64,000 nt of DNA from Protea cynaroides. Its lineage: Eukaryota; Streptophyta; Magnoliopsida; Proteales; Proteaceae. The first letter of the stretch is position 1, and every line of letters starts with the position of its first letter. Both the position numbers and the translations under genes were made by a program. Shown in pieces: positions 1 through 13,033 of this stretch. The DNA is taken from positions 47,618,726 to 47,682,725 of the forward strand of contig CM053266.1 in NCBI GenBank assembly GCA_028583415.1, read 5' to 3'. A model generated the notes under the pieces. That model did not search any database. It was not told the DNA's origin and was given only the letters and a program-made list of their open reading frames with translations.

Positions 1-51
1 AACACATACAAGAAGGACCTGTAGTAAAAAGGTCTACTTGTTTCTGCAAAA

Positions 52-188
52 AAATCCTCTCCCGCCCATCTGCTGCCGGCCAAGGGCGGGATTTCAGCCG
101 GCCCATCTCCCCATGTATTGGTAGGTGGGCCGACTGATCCCCAACCTTTGGATCAGCGGCAGAAACCTCCTGCCGCGGGAGAGGATTT
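52..188. mobile_element. Small MITE with AAATCCTCTCCCGC terminal inverted repeats
   Basis: The left end AAATCCTCTCCCGC (52-65) is the exact reverse complement of the right end at 175-188. The GC-rich interior lacks any believable protein. A diverged copy with the same ends and interior lies at 17355-17508. This is a non-autonomous DNA transposon; no clear target-site duplication was seen, so the superfamily is open. Confidence 0.72.
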
Positions 189-3100
189 CAGTCCACTTGT
201 TTCCATTGTTTTGACATCATTGCAGGTGGATTTCACATCCTCACCGGATGGAAACAAGATATTCCCCACTACATTTTGTTTTCCAAAATCTGAACAGAGT
301 TGAACAACTTCCATCAAATCAACAAGAAAAGTACCACAATTAATTAGTGCATCAAGGAAAGGCATTATAGGGCCATTGTGATGAAACATCTAGTTTAATG
401 GTTTTTTTGGGGTACAACAATGTATGTTTTATGTGTGTTCGTTTTGAAGATTGATCCATTTCGATAAAATTTGGTCTGTAATGATAGTGGAGGGCATGAG
501 CCGACTTGGAGGAGGAGATATGTATTTTTTTTTTTTTTCGTGTCCTGTTATCCTAGTTATTGTGAGAGTTCATGAGAGGAGCTTTTGGGTGTTCTTGAGA
601 GACCTCCATTGTATTACTTTATGCTAGATATAAATATTACGAACCAATGGAAGTGTAACACGTGGAAACTCTTTTATCCTTCGTTATTTGGGGCACAACC
701 ATCATTACCCATAAATCATAATGACTCGGGGGCAGAATATCAGAACCAACCATCATAATTTTGGACTTGTACTGCAAAGGCGTACAAGATTCACTTTGGA
801 TCACTATAAAAAAAACTTAAATCTCAAAGGTTAACAAATTTTTTACCATCTCTTACTTTCTACTACTATCACCAATGTATTATTGTTTGTTACTCGGGTT
901 CCTAACTTAAACATGGAGTGACTTCCTAGACCAAAAGTCCGAGCACTCTTGTGCTTTCTCCCAGTCGTCTGCGGATAAATCCCACCTAGAAAGATAGTGA
1001 AGGATTCAAGTAGCAACACCTCATATTACATAGTGATCTTTATCTTTGTCCGCACATGTATCACATCGCATTAGTGTGTGAACTAGGTAAAATCTCTGCG
1101 TTATTTTTGCTTGAGTCATTTTATTTCTTCTGTGTTTCTTGTTGTCTGCGTTAACATTATAAATGTGTAAAATTTTTAGTATTTATTGGAGTCCTTTCAA
1201 TGAATAGCCTAATTTCAAATATCTTTAAGAGTACAAGTGTACTAATAAAAACAATTTAACTGCTAATTTCTCTATGTTGTGAACTTCACATTTTTTTCTT
1301 AAATCACTTTACATTAACTTTACTTCCAAACAAAATATCCATCTATAATTTTTCTTTTTACTTTAACAATTGTGAAACTAACCGTAGAGGAAATGAATTT
1401 TAATGTTCATCCACAACAACACTACTCAAATTGAAAGAATAATCTCTTCCGAGCAAGTTGAAATTAGTGCGATAGGGAATGATTGCCCTATAGACCAACA
1501 CTGTATCAAGAGCTCTATACCATTTTATGGGAAAAAAAGATCCTTTTGTTGTCCAGTCCCTTCAGTCGTGATGTAGTAGTTGGAGTTCATCAAATGCATA
1601 TACCGAATTATCGATATGCACACCAAGTGAACTCCATTGACAGTTGAAGATCCGAACTACATTTTATGACTTTTTACACTATGTTAATAAATATGGCCCA
1701 ATAGATCAACAATCTTATTGGTCTAGGACTTCTACTAAAACAATGCCTCAAATTTTGGTATCCTTTTACCTTCCTTTTTATTTTCATTTATCTTTTTTTT
1801 AAGAAATAAGTGAAAATTCAAAAGAAAAAGATTCCTAGGCCGGTGAGGGATATTTCTTCTCACATCCACTCACGTAATGAGCAATGCTCTCCGAACTAAC
1901 ACTCTTTCCTCACAAACCATGTGAAACCTATTGAACAAAACCATTTTCCACATCATTAATGGTGTGGCATGGGATATTATCCCCCAAGCCGGGGGTGTGG
2001 GAAACTCATGCCGTAAATTCAAGTACAAAAGGGAAGCACGGAAAAAGTAAAATTATTTTAAATCTATGGAGTATAAAGAACCTGAATGTGAAACCCTCAC
2101 TATTGTTGTCTTCATCAAATTTAGGTCAAATGTGAAGGTATGATTAAACATGGATCTCTTTGATAAATACCAATGTATATAACCTTTGATACTTTTTTCT
2201 TACACTTGATCGGATATGGGGTGATATTCATTATACCAAAAAAAAAACTAAGGCACAAGGTTTTAAGAGGACCTCCAAGGTGATCCACCCAGAAATACTA
2301 TGTGGACTGGTGATGTGGCAATTCTGACCATTAGATATTTAGAAAATGATTAAAATTGATCGCTTGCTAATTTCTATGCTTAAATTCAACTGTGATGCAC
2401 TCTCTTGACAATCTTGAATTTTTAAAATCTTTGTTTTTCCGCTTCATCAACTCCAATTGAACTCAAAGTGACATATAAATGATTTTTCGATTACTTACCC
2501 CCCTTCTCTCCCCCCCAAAAAAAAAAAAAAAAAAAAAAAAACCCTTTGGATTTACAACCGTTATAAGACCTATTATATGGTAGGTGAGCCATTCCCAAGC
2601 CTCCGTAAATATTGAAGTGTCCCTTTTAATGTTTCGTTTGGTCTCTCAAAAATCTTGATGACTCTTTTTTCATGTGCCACTCTTTTGACACCTCACAAAA
2701 AAAAATCCTCTCCTCGCCCGGTTTGCCAAACGAACGGGCTGGGGTGCAATGTGCCAAGCAACATGATGGACGACTATGCCGGATCCAGGTCTAAAAAAGA
2801 AAACACATCCTTTCGATGTCGTGTCTATTTTGATCATTATCACCTTTCACATTCGAAAAAGAGGTGAGCATAACAGGGTCACCTTCTATGGCTCCACCAC
2901 ATTAGGAAGCCTTAACTTTTTTTTTTTAAGGTAACCGGGCCTTACATTTTATTATTTGCAAATGGGATAGTCATGTATCCCAAGAAGCATGGTTGGTATC
3001 GTATTCATTGATTCGTATCGATATCAATCGTGATCGAAACTTAATAATACCTGATCAGGCATATATTGATTGACACAGGCTGATAATGGCTGACAAGTGG

Positions 3101-3915
3101 ACGATATGAGTCACTATTGATCGACACATGACCGATACCTGACCAATATAAAAAAGATGTGCCACAACCGCATACGGCGATACCTAACCCCATACCAACA
3201 AATACCGATAACCGTTCTGCTACTGTGAACTAAATCAATGCTCGGGGGGAGGCTATTCACTGCTGCTTGACCGTGAGAACCTCGACCACTAATACTGTAT
3301 CGACACGTACTTCGATGCAACATGAGTGACCAGAATCTTACTATCAATCGGCGGTCATTACAGCACAGAGAGGAATTCTTTTCCCCGTAATATGCGCACT
3401 AGGTATCTTTCGTCCCTTTCATTCCACTTTTTCTCATTTATGTCCCTGTCTCTGTCTCTGGGTCTGGTCCTGTCCCTACTCTGCAAATTAATATTCTGCA
3501 TCCTTTTTACAAGCACTCCGGGTCTCTGGGATTTGGACTGTATGGGTTGTGCTATTGTGGTTGGTTCCTATATGGACTCATGGGGTTTGCTATTTCTCTC
3601 AAGAGCTAAAGTAGCTGAAAGAAACTTTTCTCAGATCGTGAGATACTTTTTTGATGAATTCCAGTGTGAGATTGGACAAATGAGAAGAAACCAAAACAAC
3701 AGTATCCATCAAATACTTTTCTTCCCTTCTGAATTATTTATAAAGAGTTTTGAGTGGGAAAGAGGATCAAAAAACCCTGTTTGATTGTTGGTCCCCCAGT
3801 CAACATTAACTATTTTTTCAGGTTCTGGAGGTTATTTGTGTGGTGGTGGCGGCTGGGAGGACTTATTCTTCATTCCACTCTTTCACATGCAATTCTACAT
3901 TCCTATTCCTCCTTA
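189..3915. other. Intergenic, AT-rich, no gene recognised
   Basis: Only short unsupported reading frames occur here. The stretch has a poly-A run around 2516-2540 and a segment rich in TATCGAT-like motifs near 3000-3320 that looks like old repeat sequence. The region at 1545-1600 resembles one at 57010-57060, so a dispersed repeat is likely. Nothing here could be tied to a known gene. Confidence 0.5.
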
Positions 3916-3918
3916 TCA

Positions 3919-3942
3919 CTCTCTCTCTCTCTCTCTCTCTCT
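3919..3942. repeat. (CT)n microsatellite upstream of SMXL
   Basis: An uninterrupted run of CT dinucleotides lies about 380 bp before the SMXL start codon. CT/GA runs are common in plant promoters and 5' leaders, so it may lie in the SMXL promoter or 5' UTR; that placement is inference. Confidence 0.85.
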
Positions 3943-4325
3943 GAGACAGAAAAACAGAAAAGACCATTGGAATAGTTGACGTGAGTTGATGGATGGACTC
4001 ATCGGCATAAGTGGGCACGGCATATGACGGTCCGCCGTGCGCGCACGTAAGTGTGAAAGAGAGGTTTTTGTGGGGGTGAGAATCTGTGCTCACCATGTGT
4101 TTGTTGAATGGCCTCAGATATTAAAAATAAAGGTGGAGGTAGGACCAGGCAGCAACAAAACACTTTTTTGATAGCAACATCGACGACAAGGGAAGGTGTC
4201 TCGACTACTTAAATTATTAAAAGGTGATCAAAGTCTTACTCCACTGGAATTTTTTATTTGATTTGGTGGGTTGAGGGTTATGGGTTTGATTTGTTAATTT
4301 ACTCTTATATTTATGGTCGCCGACG

Positions 4326-5527
4326 ATGCCAACGCCGGTTAGTGCTGCCAGGCAATGCTTAACAACCGAGGCCGCGCGCGCGCTCGACGAGGCAGTTTGC
4401 GTCGCGCGCCGCCGCTGCCACTCTCAAACCACCTCTTTACATGCCATTTCGGCCTTCCTAGTGCTGCCCTCGTCGTCGCTGCGGGAGGCATGCACGCGCG
4501 CTCGCAGCTCTTCTTATTCTCTTCGCCTTCAGTTTAAAGCTCTCGAGCTCTGCTTCGGTGTTGCACTTGATCGTCTCCCTTCGTCGCAGGCCCTCGAGGA
4601 GCCTCCCATATCTAACTCTCTAATGGCTGCCATCAGACGCTCTCAAGCGAATCAGAGAAGGCACCCTGAAAGCTTCAACTTCCATCAGCAACAGCTGCAG
4701 CAACACTCCTCGCTTTCATGTGTCAAAGTGGAGCTTCGGCAGTTGACATTGTCAATTCTCGATGACCCTATTGTTAGTAGGGTGTTTGCAGAAGCGGGCT
4801 TTCGTAGCTGCGATATTAAGTTAACGATTGTTTGCCCACCTCCGCAGCCGCTCCTTCGGTATCCTCGTCGGTGCCCCCCAATTTTCTTATGCAATTTAAC
4901 TGGTGGAGATTCTGAGCCTGGTCGACGGAGTTTCAGTTTTCCGTTTCCGGGTTTCTCTGGGTTTGCTGGGCTTTCGGATGTAGATGATAATTGCAGGAGG
5001 ATAGGTAAGATTCTTGCGAAGAAGAGCAGGAGAAATCCATTGATTGTGGGTGTTTGCGCTCACGATGCGGTTCGGAGTTTCGCTGAATGCATAGAGAGAG
5101 GAAAAGCAGGTGTTTTGCCTGCTGAATTATCTAGGTTGAGATTCATTTGTATTGAGGAGGAGGTTTCAAAGTGTATTTCTACCAGTGGGGGTGAGGACTC
5201 GCTGGGTGTGAGGTTTGAGGAGTTGGCTAAGTCAGTAGAGAGTTCTTCTGGGTCGGGCGTGGTTTTTGACATAGGAGACTTGAAAGGATTCACTGCTGAT
5301 GGCTCGGTTGATGCTGTGAATTACGTGGTTTCCGAATTGACAAAGCTGTTGGAGCTTCACCATGGGCATTTGTGGTTAATGGCGGAAGCAGCAAGTTATG
5401 AGACATATTCGACGTTCCTAAGAAGGTTTCCGTCTATAGAGAAAGATTGGGATTTGCAGCTTCTGCCAATCACTTCTCTCGAACCTTCCATCAGTTCCAT
5501 GGGTGGACTCAAAACCCGACCCAACAG
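4326..5527 (+). CDS. SMXL exon 1 (double Clp-N and D1 domain)
   Basis: Starts at the first ATG of the long frame, which opens with the family-typical Clp-N sequence. The reading frame runs on to 5720, but after the donor at 5528 (AACAG|GTGG) the residues no longer look like the family. A second identical donor at 5552 would extend the exon in frame by 8 codons (see findings). Confidence 0.9.
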
Positions 5528-7080
5528 GTGGATCAACACCCGACCCAACAGGTGGGTGGCTTGTATCGTTTTCTCTTCTTATCTTGGCCTTTATTTTTTT
5601 CATAGTCTTACCAAAGCTATCGTATTTACAGCATGCAAACATGTTAAGGATTATTGTGAATCCCGATTCACCATAATATCGTGTTCGAGTTTCAGTTACA
5701 TGGATTGTATCTGCGTATAATAATTTTAGTTTACTTGTGTTACGCACCTAAGGGGGTCTGGTCTAGTGTACGAGTGCTAAATTGGATTCACCTAATATGA
5801 GATATGTTAAATGATTTGATTTAATGCGTTTCATCAGTTTTGAAACTTTTGACATATTGGTCAGATTCCTAATATTTGTATCAGAGTCAGCCACCGGTTC
5901 ACGAGTTTAAGTCATGGAAATTGTTAACTAGGAGAAGGGTTAATTTGTATGAGATAGGTTAAAGGACTTGATTTAACGCATTCCATCAACTCTGGAGCTT
6001 TTGACGTAATAGTCAGGTGCCTAACAACTAGTTTAGACAAGGAAATTCATACTTTATATTTGGAGAAGGGAGTGTTTTGGCATCTAGTTTAAACTTATTT
6101 GCTACTACTGACTATTGATTAGTTTGTGGTTTGCCCATATCTTTACTTGCCTTAATGTTGTGTTTGTGCCATAATTTTGTCAGAATTACGACCCACTTTC
6201 ATGCCATTGGTTTTCTAAATGGTGCTGTCTTATGTTGTCCTCTGTTATACACTTGCTGAGGGAGATCTTTTCTTGGAATTCAAATCTTAGGATCCCACCT
6301 TGTAGGTCACAAATAGATATTTAATTGTATACCTGTACTTGTCGTGCACATGCACAGGGATAATGAACATGGATTCCAATACACTTGCTGAGGGATACCT
6401 TTTCTTGGAATTCAAATCTTAGGATCCAACCTTTTAGGTCACAAATAGATATTTAATTGTATGTCTGTACTTGTGGTGCACATGCTGAGGGCGACCTTTT
6501 CTTGGAATTCAAATCTTAGGATCCCACCTTGTAGGTCACAAGTAGATATTTAATTGTATACCTGTACTTGTGGTGCGCATGCACAGGATAATGAACATGG
6601 ATTCCAATTTTAAGATGTCCAATGCTAAAATCCGAAGTATGCAATGTTTATTCAATTATTTATCACATAACTATTTCTTCTTCCCATTAACATTTTTAGT
6701 TTTCTGCTCTTCTTCATTTCGCGCCTGAGAACATCGTGGAGAGGAATTTAAGAACAAAAGTTATAACCTTTTCCGATTCTCGGTGCTGGCAAATCGGTCT
6801 TCTATCTCTTCTCCTTTCAAAAGTTACCGTACACAGCACCGCCATTGATGCTGATCTTCTCGTTCTCTCTAGCAATTGTGCCGTTCGGACTCTTGTTGTC
6901 ATTTGTGCTTGCCATCATGGTTTTTGTCATGCTCCCGGTCTCGATTACAGTCATGAGAGTGTAACATTGCAAATTTGGCGGTTCAATCTCTTTTCACTGT
7001 GGCTGCGTCTGAATCATATGTGGTTTTAGACAGATGGTTTAAGTTTAACCTAGTTTTGTAGTCAAGCAAACACACACACA

Positions 7081-7115
<35 letters not shown>

Positions 7116-10100
7116 TATCTCTCTCTCTCTCTGGGATCCACAGCTGAAAACACTAGAAAATGAAGAGATTTTTGACCTTGAACACCAGAGTGGTAGATGC
7201 CAAGGCCAAACCAATAGCGTAGCCATTGATAAGGGTGAGATCGTAGACATTTAGATATACATAGACAAATCCAGTTTTCCTCTTCTCCGAGAGGATTCTT
7301 CTAAACATTTTTCAATTTCTCTAAGCAGAGAAGAAGAGAGCCTCAATTTTAAAGAGAGAGAAAAAGAACCATGTGATGTGCAACCAAAACCAGATGAAGA
7401 CGAGATCGAGAAACAAAGAAGATTACAAAAAGAAGAAGATTAAGAATAAGAAGCTACTTATCTTAAGTGTCCATTTGAGTATTCGGAAAATTTTGGGTTA
7501 AACTGCATCGCCATCGAGTGCATCTTGGAAGCCACAAGGTTGGTAGATTGTCTCGTTTTACATTTCGATCACCGGGTGGTTCCCATCCCTATAGCTCAGA
7601 AACCCTTATTTTTGTTTTTGTTTGCAATCTGATGTTTGCCGGAGTTCTCGCAGAGGTTATGCTCGTTGGAAGAAAGGGTTTGGGAAGGGAGATTTGAAAT
7701 ATTAGGGTTAGGGAAAGGAAATTTGAAAACCCATGAAGGTTAAACTTGTCATTTCAACCTTATGAGTGGCCTTATTGACCCTAAACCCATCAAGGTTAAA
7801 TCTGTCTTTTTAATTTGGGTGGTTAACACCGTCAGCGAAAAGGGAGTGGCTGTAACTGTCAGAAACTATAGGGTAGGGGATGGAATTAGGGTAAAGTCCA
7901 GCGGAGGTACGAGTAATTTTCCCAAAGAACAATAAACTAAACACTCCAGTAGCGTGAATAACCTCTAGCTTGCATAACCTAACTGACCAAGTCAACCCAT
8001 ATTAAGATATCTGCTGACTAGTCAAACCTCTTCAGGAGAAAACTGATAGTAATGGACTGTGGTAACAATGGTGGTGGGGTCCAATATCTTCAACAGTTGA
8101 AAAGTCAAGAAATGGACAAGATGGTTAATAGCTGAAAACTCTAGGGGAAAATCTGATATATAGTGAGCCATATGTTTGGGTTGTACACCAAATTTGATTT
8201 ATGACCAATCCATAGAGCACTCTATCTATTGAATAGTTCAATGAGCCAAATCATTCAGTGGTTTCAAAATTAGGCGCATATTGTGCTAGGCCTAGCCGAG
8301 TGGCAGATATGCTACTTTTATTTGATTTTCATTATAAGTAATTAAAGGCATTATATTTTTACTAAAAGTCAATAAAATGCATATGCATGTTTTATATTAC
8401 ACTTTTAAGGTCGACTAGAAGTAGAAGACTGCTGGCCTGAGAGAAGGCGGCCTCTCTCGGGAAACATGACCCAATTTCTCTTCTTTCTTTTTGATTTCGG
8501 TTTTTTTTTCAGGGGCCTTGTGACCCTTTAATTGCTGATTCATATGAGTTATGATTTTATTTTATTGAGAATTCCAAGTTCAGTGGATCTATTGTTAATT
8601 GTAGGTCAGTTTCTGATTTTGTTTGGTCTAATTGCCTGGTGTAGGACTGACATCTAAGTATTTTCTTTTTCTTTCTCTTTTTTCTTTTTTATTTTTTTTG
8701 GGGGGGGGGTTGGGAGGGCGAAGGTAGAAGCAAGGATTAAAATCTCGACCTTGAGCCAGACCGAGATTTCCGAGATCCCGGTCGAGATCTCGGCGATAAC
8801 ATGCTGAAAAGCCGTGAAGGCTAAAAATGAGTGTTTCGAGCCTTAAATGACAATTTTAAAGCTTGATACTCCACGGAAACAATATTTTAACTTATATAAA
8901 TACATTTAAACCATAAAATTGAAAAACTGATCACACATTGTGGTTGTTTGGGTTTACACCCATGTTTGGTCGTGTCGGTTTGAAGTTTAGATGTAAACCT
9001 AAGTAATATTGGCTATTCTACATAATGTTACATTAGTAGAAGATCAAAGAAGACCAAATGAGCCAGTAAAACTATATTTTAGGGAACACTTAATTAGTTA
9101 ATTGTCATAGCCAAAAAATCCAAAGTAGTCAAGTAGACCATACAGTCATAATTCATACATTATGTCAAAACCAATCAAAAGTGTCGAGAAATGGTCAAAA
9201 ATGTCGAGACCAGTCGAGACTGCTCGAGAAATGGCCGAGAATCTCGAGATCTCGTCTCGTACACAGTCTCGTCTCGACCAAGTCAAGAAATTTCAGATTT
9301 CGACTCGTCAAGATTTTAATCTATGGGTAGAAGAAGTTTGATGAAAGCCTACTTGTTTTATAATCCGGTATATTTTATGACATAAACCATGAACAAGGTA
9401 TAAAATTGGATAAAACTCGAAGAGATTTTTTTTTTTGGGGGGGGGGGAAGCAAGGAAGGGGGGAAAATGGGGGAAGAGATATTTTTGTAAGATATAGATG
9501 GGTGTGGCTTCCTAAGAAAATAGGAGGCCATTTAGGATTTGAGAACCATGAACAAGGTACTCTTACATGGATATGGAGCTTACTATGGAAGATCAGATTT
9601 CATTGAGTATAGTAGTGGGGGCAAAATATGGTGGTTGGAACTCAAGGAAGTGTATGTCATTGTATGAGGTGAGTAAGGAGAATGGGATAATGAAGCTACA
9701 GGAGGACTTTGTGGAACTGGTTGGGTTTAAAGTGTGATTGGGAAAGGAATGTAGTTTTGTGAAGATGAGTGGTGTCAGATGAAGGACTTTATGACTTATC
9801 TGATAGTGTAGCTAATCATGACACGAGAAAGATACTTCCGTAAAACAAGTATTTGAGATACAAAATATGATGATGTTCTGATGCCATTTGTTTAGAAACC
9901 TTCTTCAGGATAATGAATTTGAGGAGAGTCTCAGCCGTCTTCTTATTTTAGATGGAGACTGCTATTTCAATGGACAAGGGTAAACTGGAGTTAGAATCAC
10001 TGATATTTGGCATGTCTGGTATGCAGATCTGTTACACATATGCTGGGTAGGACGTAGGATACACTGCTAATGGATTGTGACATAATTGTGATTTTGTTTT

Positions 10101-13033
10101 GTACGGCACCTTGGGAATTTGATCTGCTTCATGTTAATTTACAATCTTCTCTGACATCTAGATCCATTTCTTCAGTTTGACTTCTGACTATTATGTCATT
10201 GGATCTCACATTTCCATGCTTTCCATGCTCATGATAAATTTACAGCTTGATGGAGTCGTTTGTTCCTTTTGGTGGGCTTGTTTCCACACCATATCCGAAG
10301 GGACCTTTAAGCAGCACATCTCATTCTATATCTCGGTGTCACTTATGCAATGCTAAGTATGAACAAGAACTTTCTTCCATATTAAAAAGGGGTTGCACTG
10401 TTTCAGTTGGAGATCAGGGACAGGATATTGCAAAGGTGTGTCTTTGTTGAAGTTATCTCTGAGTTCCTAAAGTTTATCATTTTCCTTTGCTTTGTTTTAG
10501 GGGGTGGACAGCTCAGAATCACTAAATTTGTTGATTACCAAAGTTATCATTTTCCTTTGCTTTGTTTTCTTCCTCCCCATTAAGAGACTGATCCTGTTAG
10601 GTGATTCATAATCAACTACCTCGTGCTTATCTTGTTATGTGATTCGTAATCAACTACCTTGTGCTTATTCTGCAAGGTGAAAATGTGGAAGTATGGAATG
10701 GGTAGTTATGTGTGTTACGGACATAACTGGGATTTACCAAGGTATGCATGTAATGATGGCGGTCAATAGCCTGTCTGGTTCACTGCCAGTTGGCACATCT
10801 GGCAGGGATTTTAAGATCACTGTTGAGAGCAGATTGTTCCAGTTCAATACCGTCTGGATCTCTCTCTATCATTTTGATCATTGTTGTTTGGTACTGATAT
10901 GGATTAGGCAATACAGACAGTCTGATACTGATTTTTAAAACAATGTGGTCTTTTTTTGGGTCATGTGGATTTGAAGGACTTTATTACTTAGTTTTATGAA
11001 ATATACTTCTTGTGGTTCATCAATTACACCCATTTTGTAATTGCATGAAATAGCTTATCAACAAAAAAAAAAATGTAAAAAACTTGTTTCGTCATTTCAG
11101 TGCAGGCCAGAGATGATGGACCGATATTGAATTCTGAAGCCTTGAGGCTGCAGAAAAAATGGAATGATATGTGCCTATATCTTCACCAGAGTTGCAGAAA
11201 GACTGACATCAATACTTATAAGTCTGGATCCCAGAGTTTTGCAACTTTTGTGGGTTTTCCATTTGTTACAGATGGTAAAGAAAGACTTGACAATCACGAC
11301 GACAACAGTAAAAGTGCCTCCCTAAATGCAAATGGATGTAAGGATATTATTCCTCCCATGTCTATGAAATTGGAAAGGGTTTCCACACCTGAACTGAACA
11401 TGCCCATTCCAGTGGTTCCAAAAGGCGAGAATGAGAACTTCCTTTCCGCACTACAGGTAACACCTTCAAAGAGCGAACACCTTGAGGCAGAGGGTCTCTG
11501 GTACCCCCAAGACACTCCGTTGAGTTTAAACATGCCAGAGGGTCAAGCATCAACTTGTTCTGCAACTTCTGTGGCAACAGATTTGGGGTTGGGATCACTT
11601 TATGGATGTATGTCTATGGAACCAAAGAAACCAGCATGTCTATCTTCTAAAAAATGTCTGCAGGATTGTTCTGGCCGCTCTCCTACTGAGATCAATGTGG
11701 TCAACAGCATTATTTCAAAGCCTCCTGCCCAGTCTCCCCTCTACCCTGGTCCTGATGTGAGGGAGGAGTTTGATCCAAGAGATTTCAAGAAAGTGTGGAG
11801 AGGCCTTATGGACAGGGTTGGTAGGCAAGATGAAGCCATATGTGCTATTAGTCAAACTATAGTCCGGTGCAGAACAGAAGGTAAAAAGTGTCGCGGTGCA
11901 AACCGGAAGGGAGATATATGGTTCAATTTCCTTGGACCTGATAGGGTTGCAAAAAAGAGAACTGCCTTGGCCCTTGCAGATGTAATATTCGGCAGTGAGA
12001 AAAACCTTATCTGTGTGGATCTAAGTTCCCAAAATTGTAGCAGCCATCCAAACATGATCCTCGATCATCATGAAATGAATAATTACGATGTCAAATTCAG
12101 AGGGAAGACTGTAGTTGATTACATTGCTAGGGAGTTGAGCAAGAAACCTTTGTCAGTTGTCTTCATTGAAAATGTAGAGAAGGCTGATCTGCTAGTCCAA
12201 AATAGCTTGTACTCTGCTATTAAGACCGGTAAATTTTCAGACTCGCATGGAAGAGAAATAGGCATAAACAATGTGATCTTTTTGATAGCCTCAAGAGTTA
12301 CAAAGTGCATGAATACCTTATTTTCTGGTAATGAACCCTTGACTTTCTCTGAGGAGAGAATTCTAGGAGCTCAACGCTGGCAAATGCAAATTTTTGTTGG
12401 GGGTGCTCGTGATAATTACTCCAGAAACTATAATTCAAATGTATTGGTTAGTCGTGGGAAGGACATCTCTGGCTTGTTTGTGAATAAGCGGAAGCTGATC
12501 TTTTCTGGTGAGCCCGCACAGCAGTGTGGAACCTTGGAGACAGCCAAACGGGTCCACAGGCCATTAACTGTAAACCTAGATTTGAATCTGCCTGTTGAAG
12601 ATTTGGAGGCAAATAATACGGATAACAGAAACTATGACGGTGATGCTGTACCTGAGACCTCAGAGGCATGGTTGGAAGACTTCTTTGATCGAATGGATGA
12701 AACAGTCACTTTCAAGCCTTTTGATTTTGATGCCCTTGCTGACAAAATTTTGAAGGAGATCAACAAGAGCTTCTGCAAGACAATTGGGTGTAATGGTCTG
12801 CTGGAGATTGATGCAGAAGTCATGGAACAGATACTCGCAGCTGCATGGTTATCAGACAGGCATGAAGCAATAGAGGACTGGGCGAACAATGTTCTTGGAA
12901 GGTGCTTTGCTGAGGCCCGCCAAAGGTATGGTTTCTTAGTTAGGTCTGTTTTGAAACTTGTTTCTTGTGAGGGGCTCTTAATGGAAGAGCATGCATCTGG
13001 AATTTGTCTTCCTGCACAAATTATTCTGAATTG

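Larger units (their letters stand above)
5528..10245 (+). other. SMXL intron 1, 4.7 kb, repeat-filled
   Basis: Bounded by GTGG and TTTACAG. It contains a diverged direct repeat (about 5778-5870 and 5940-6030), a three-copy tandem repeat (6250-6607), a CA/CT microsatellite (7068-7132), a reversed peptidase gene fragment (7177-7262), a TCTCGAC element (8735-9321) and an L1-type LINE fragment (9404-9800). None of the reading frames fits an SMXL exon. Confidence 0.85.

Noticed and set aside
118..303. Open frame across the first MITE
   Set aside because: It only follows the GC-rich interior of the MITE at 52-188 and has no recognisable protein; the same MITE at 17355-17508 does not conserve the frame.
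3326..3784. 152-codon open frame upstream of SMXL
   Set aside because: Low-complexity Leu/Ser/Phe composition, no domain, and no neighbouring exon that fits.
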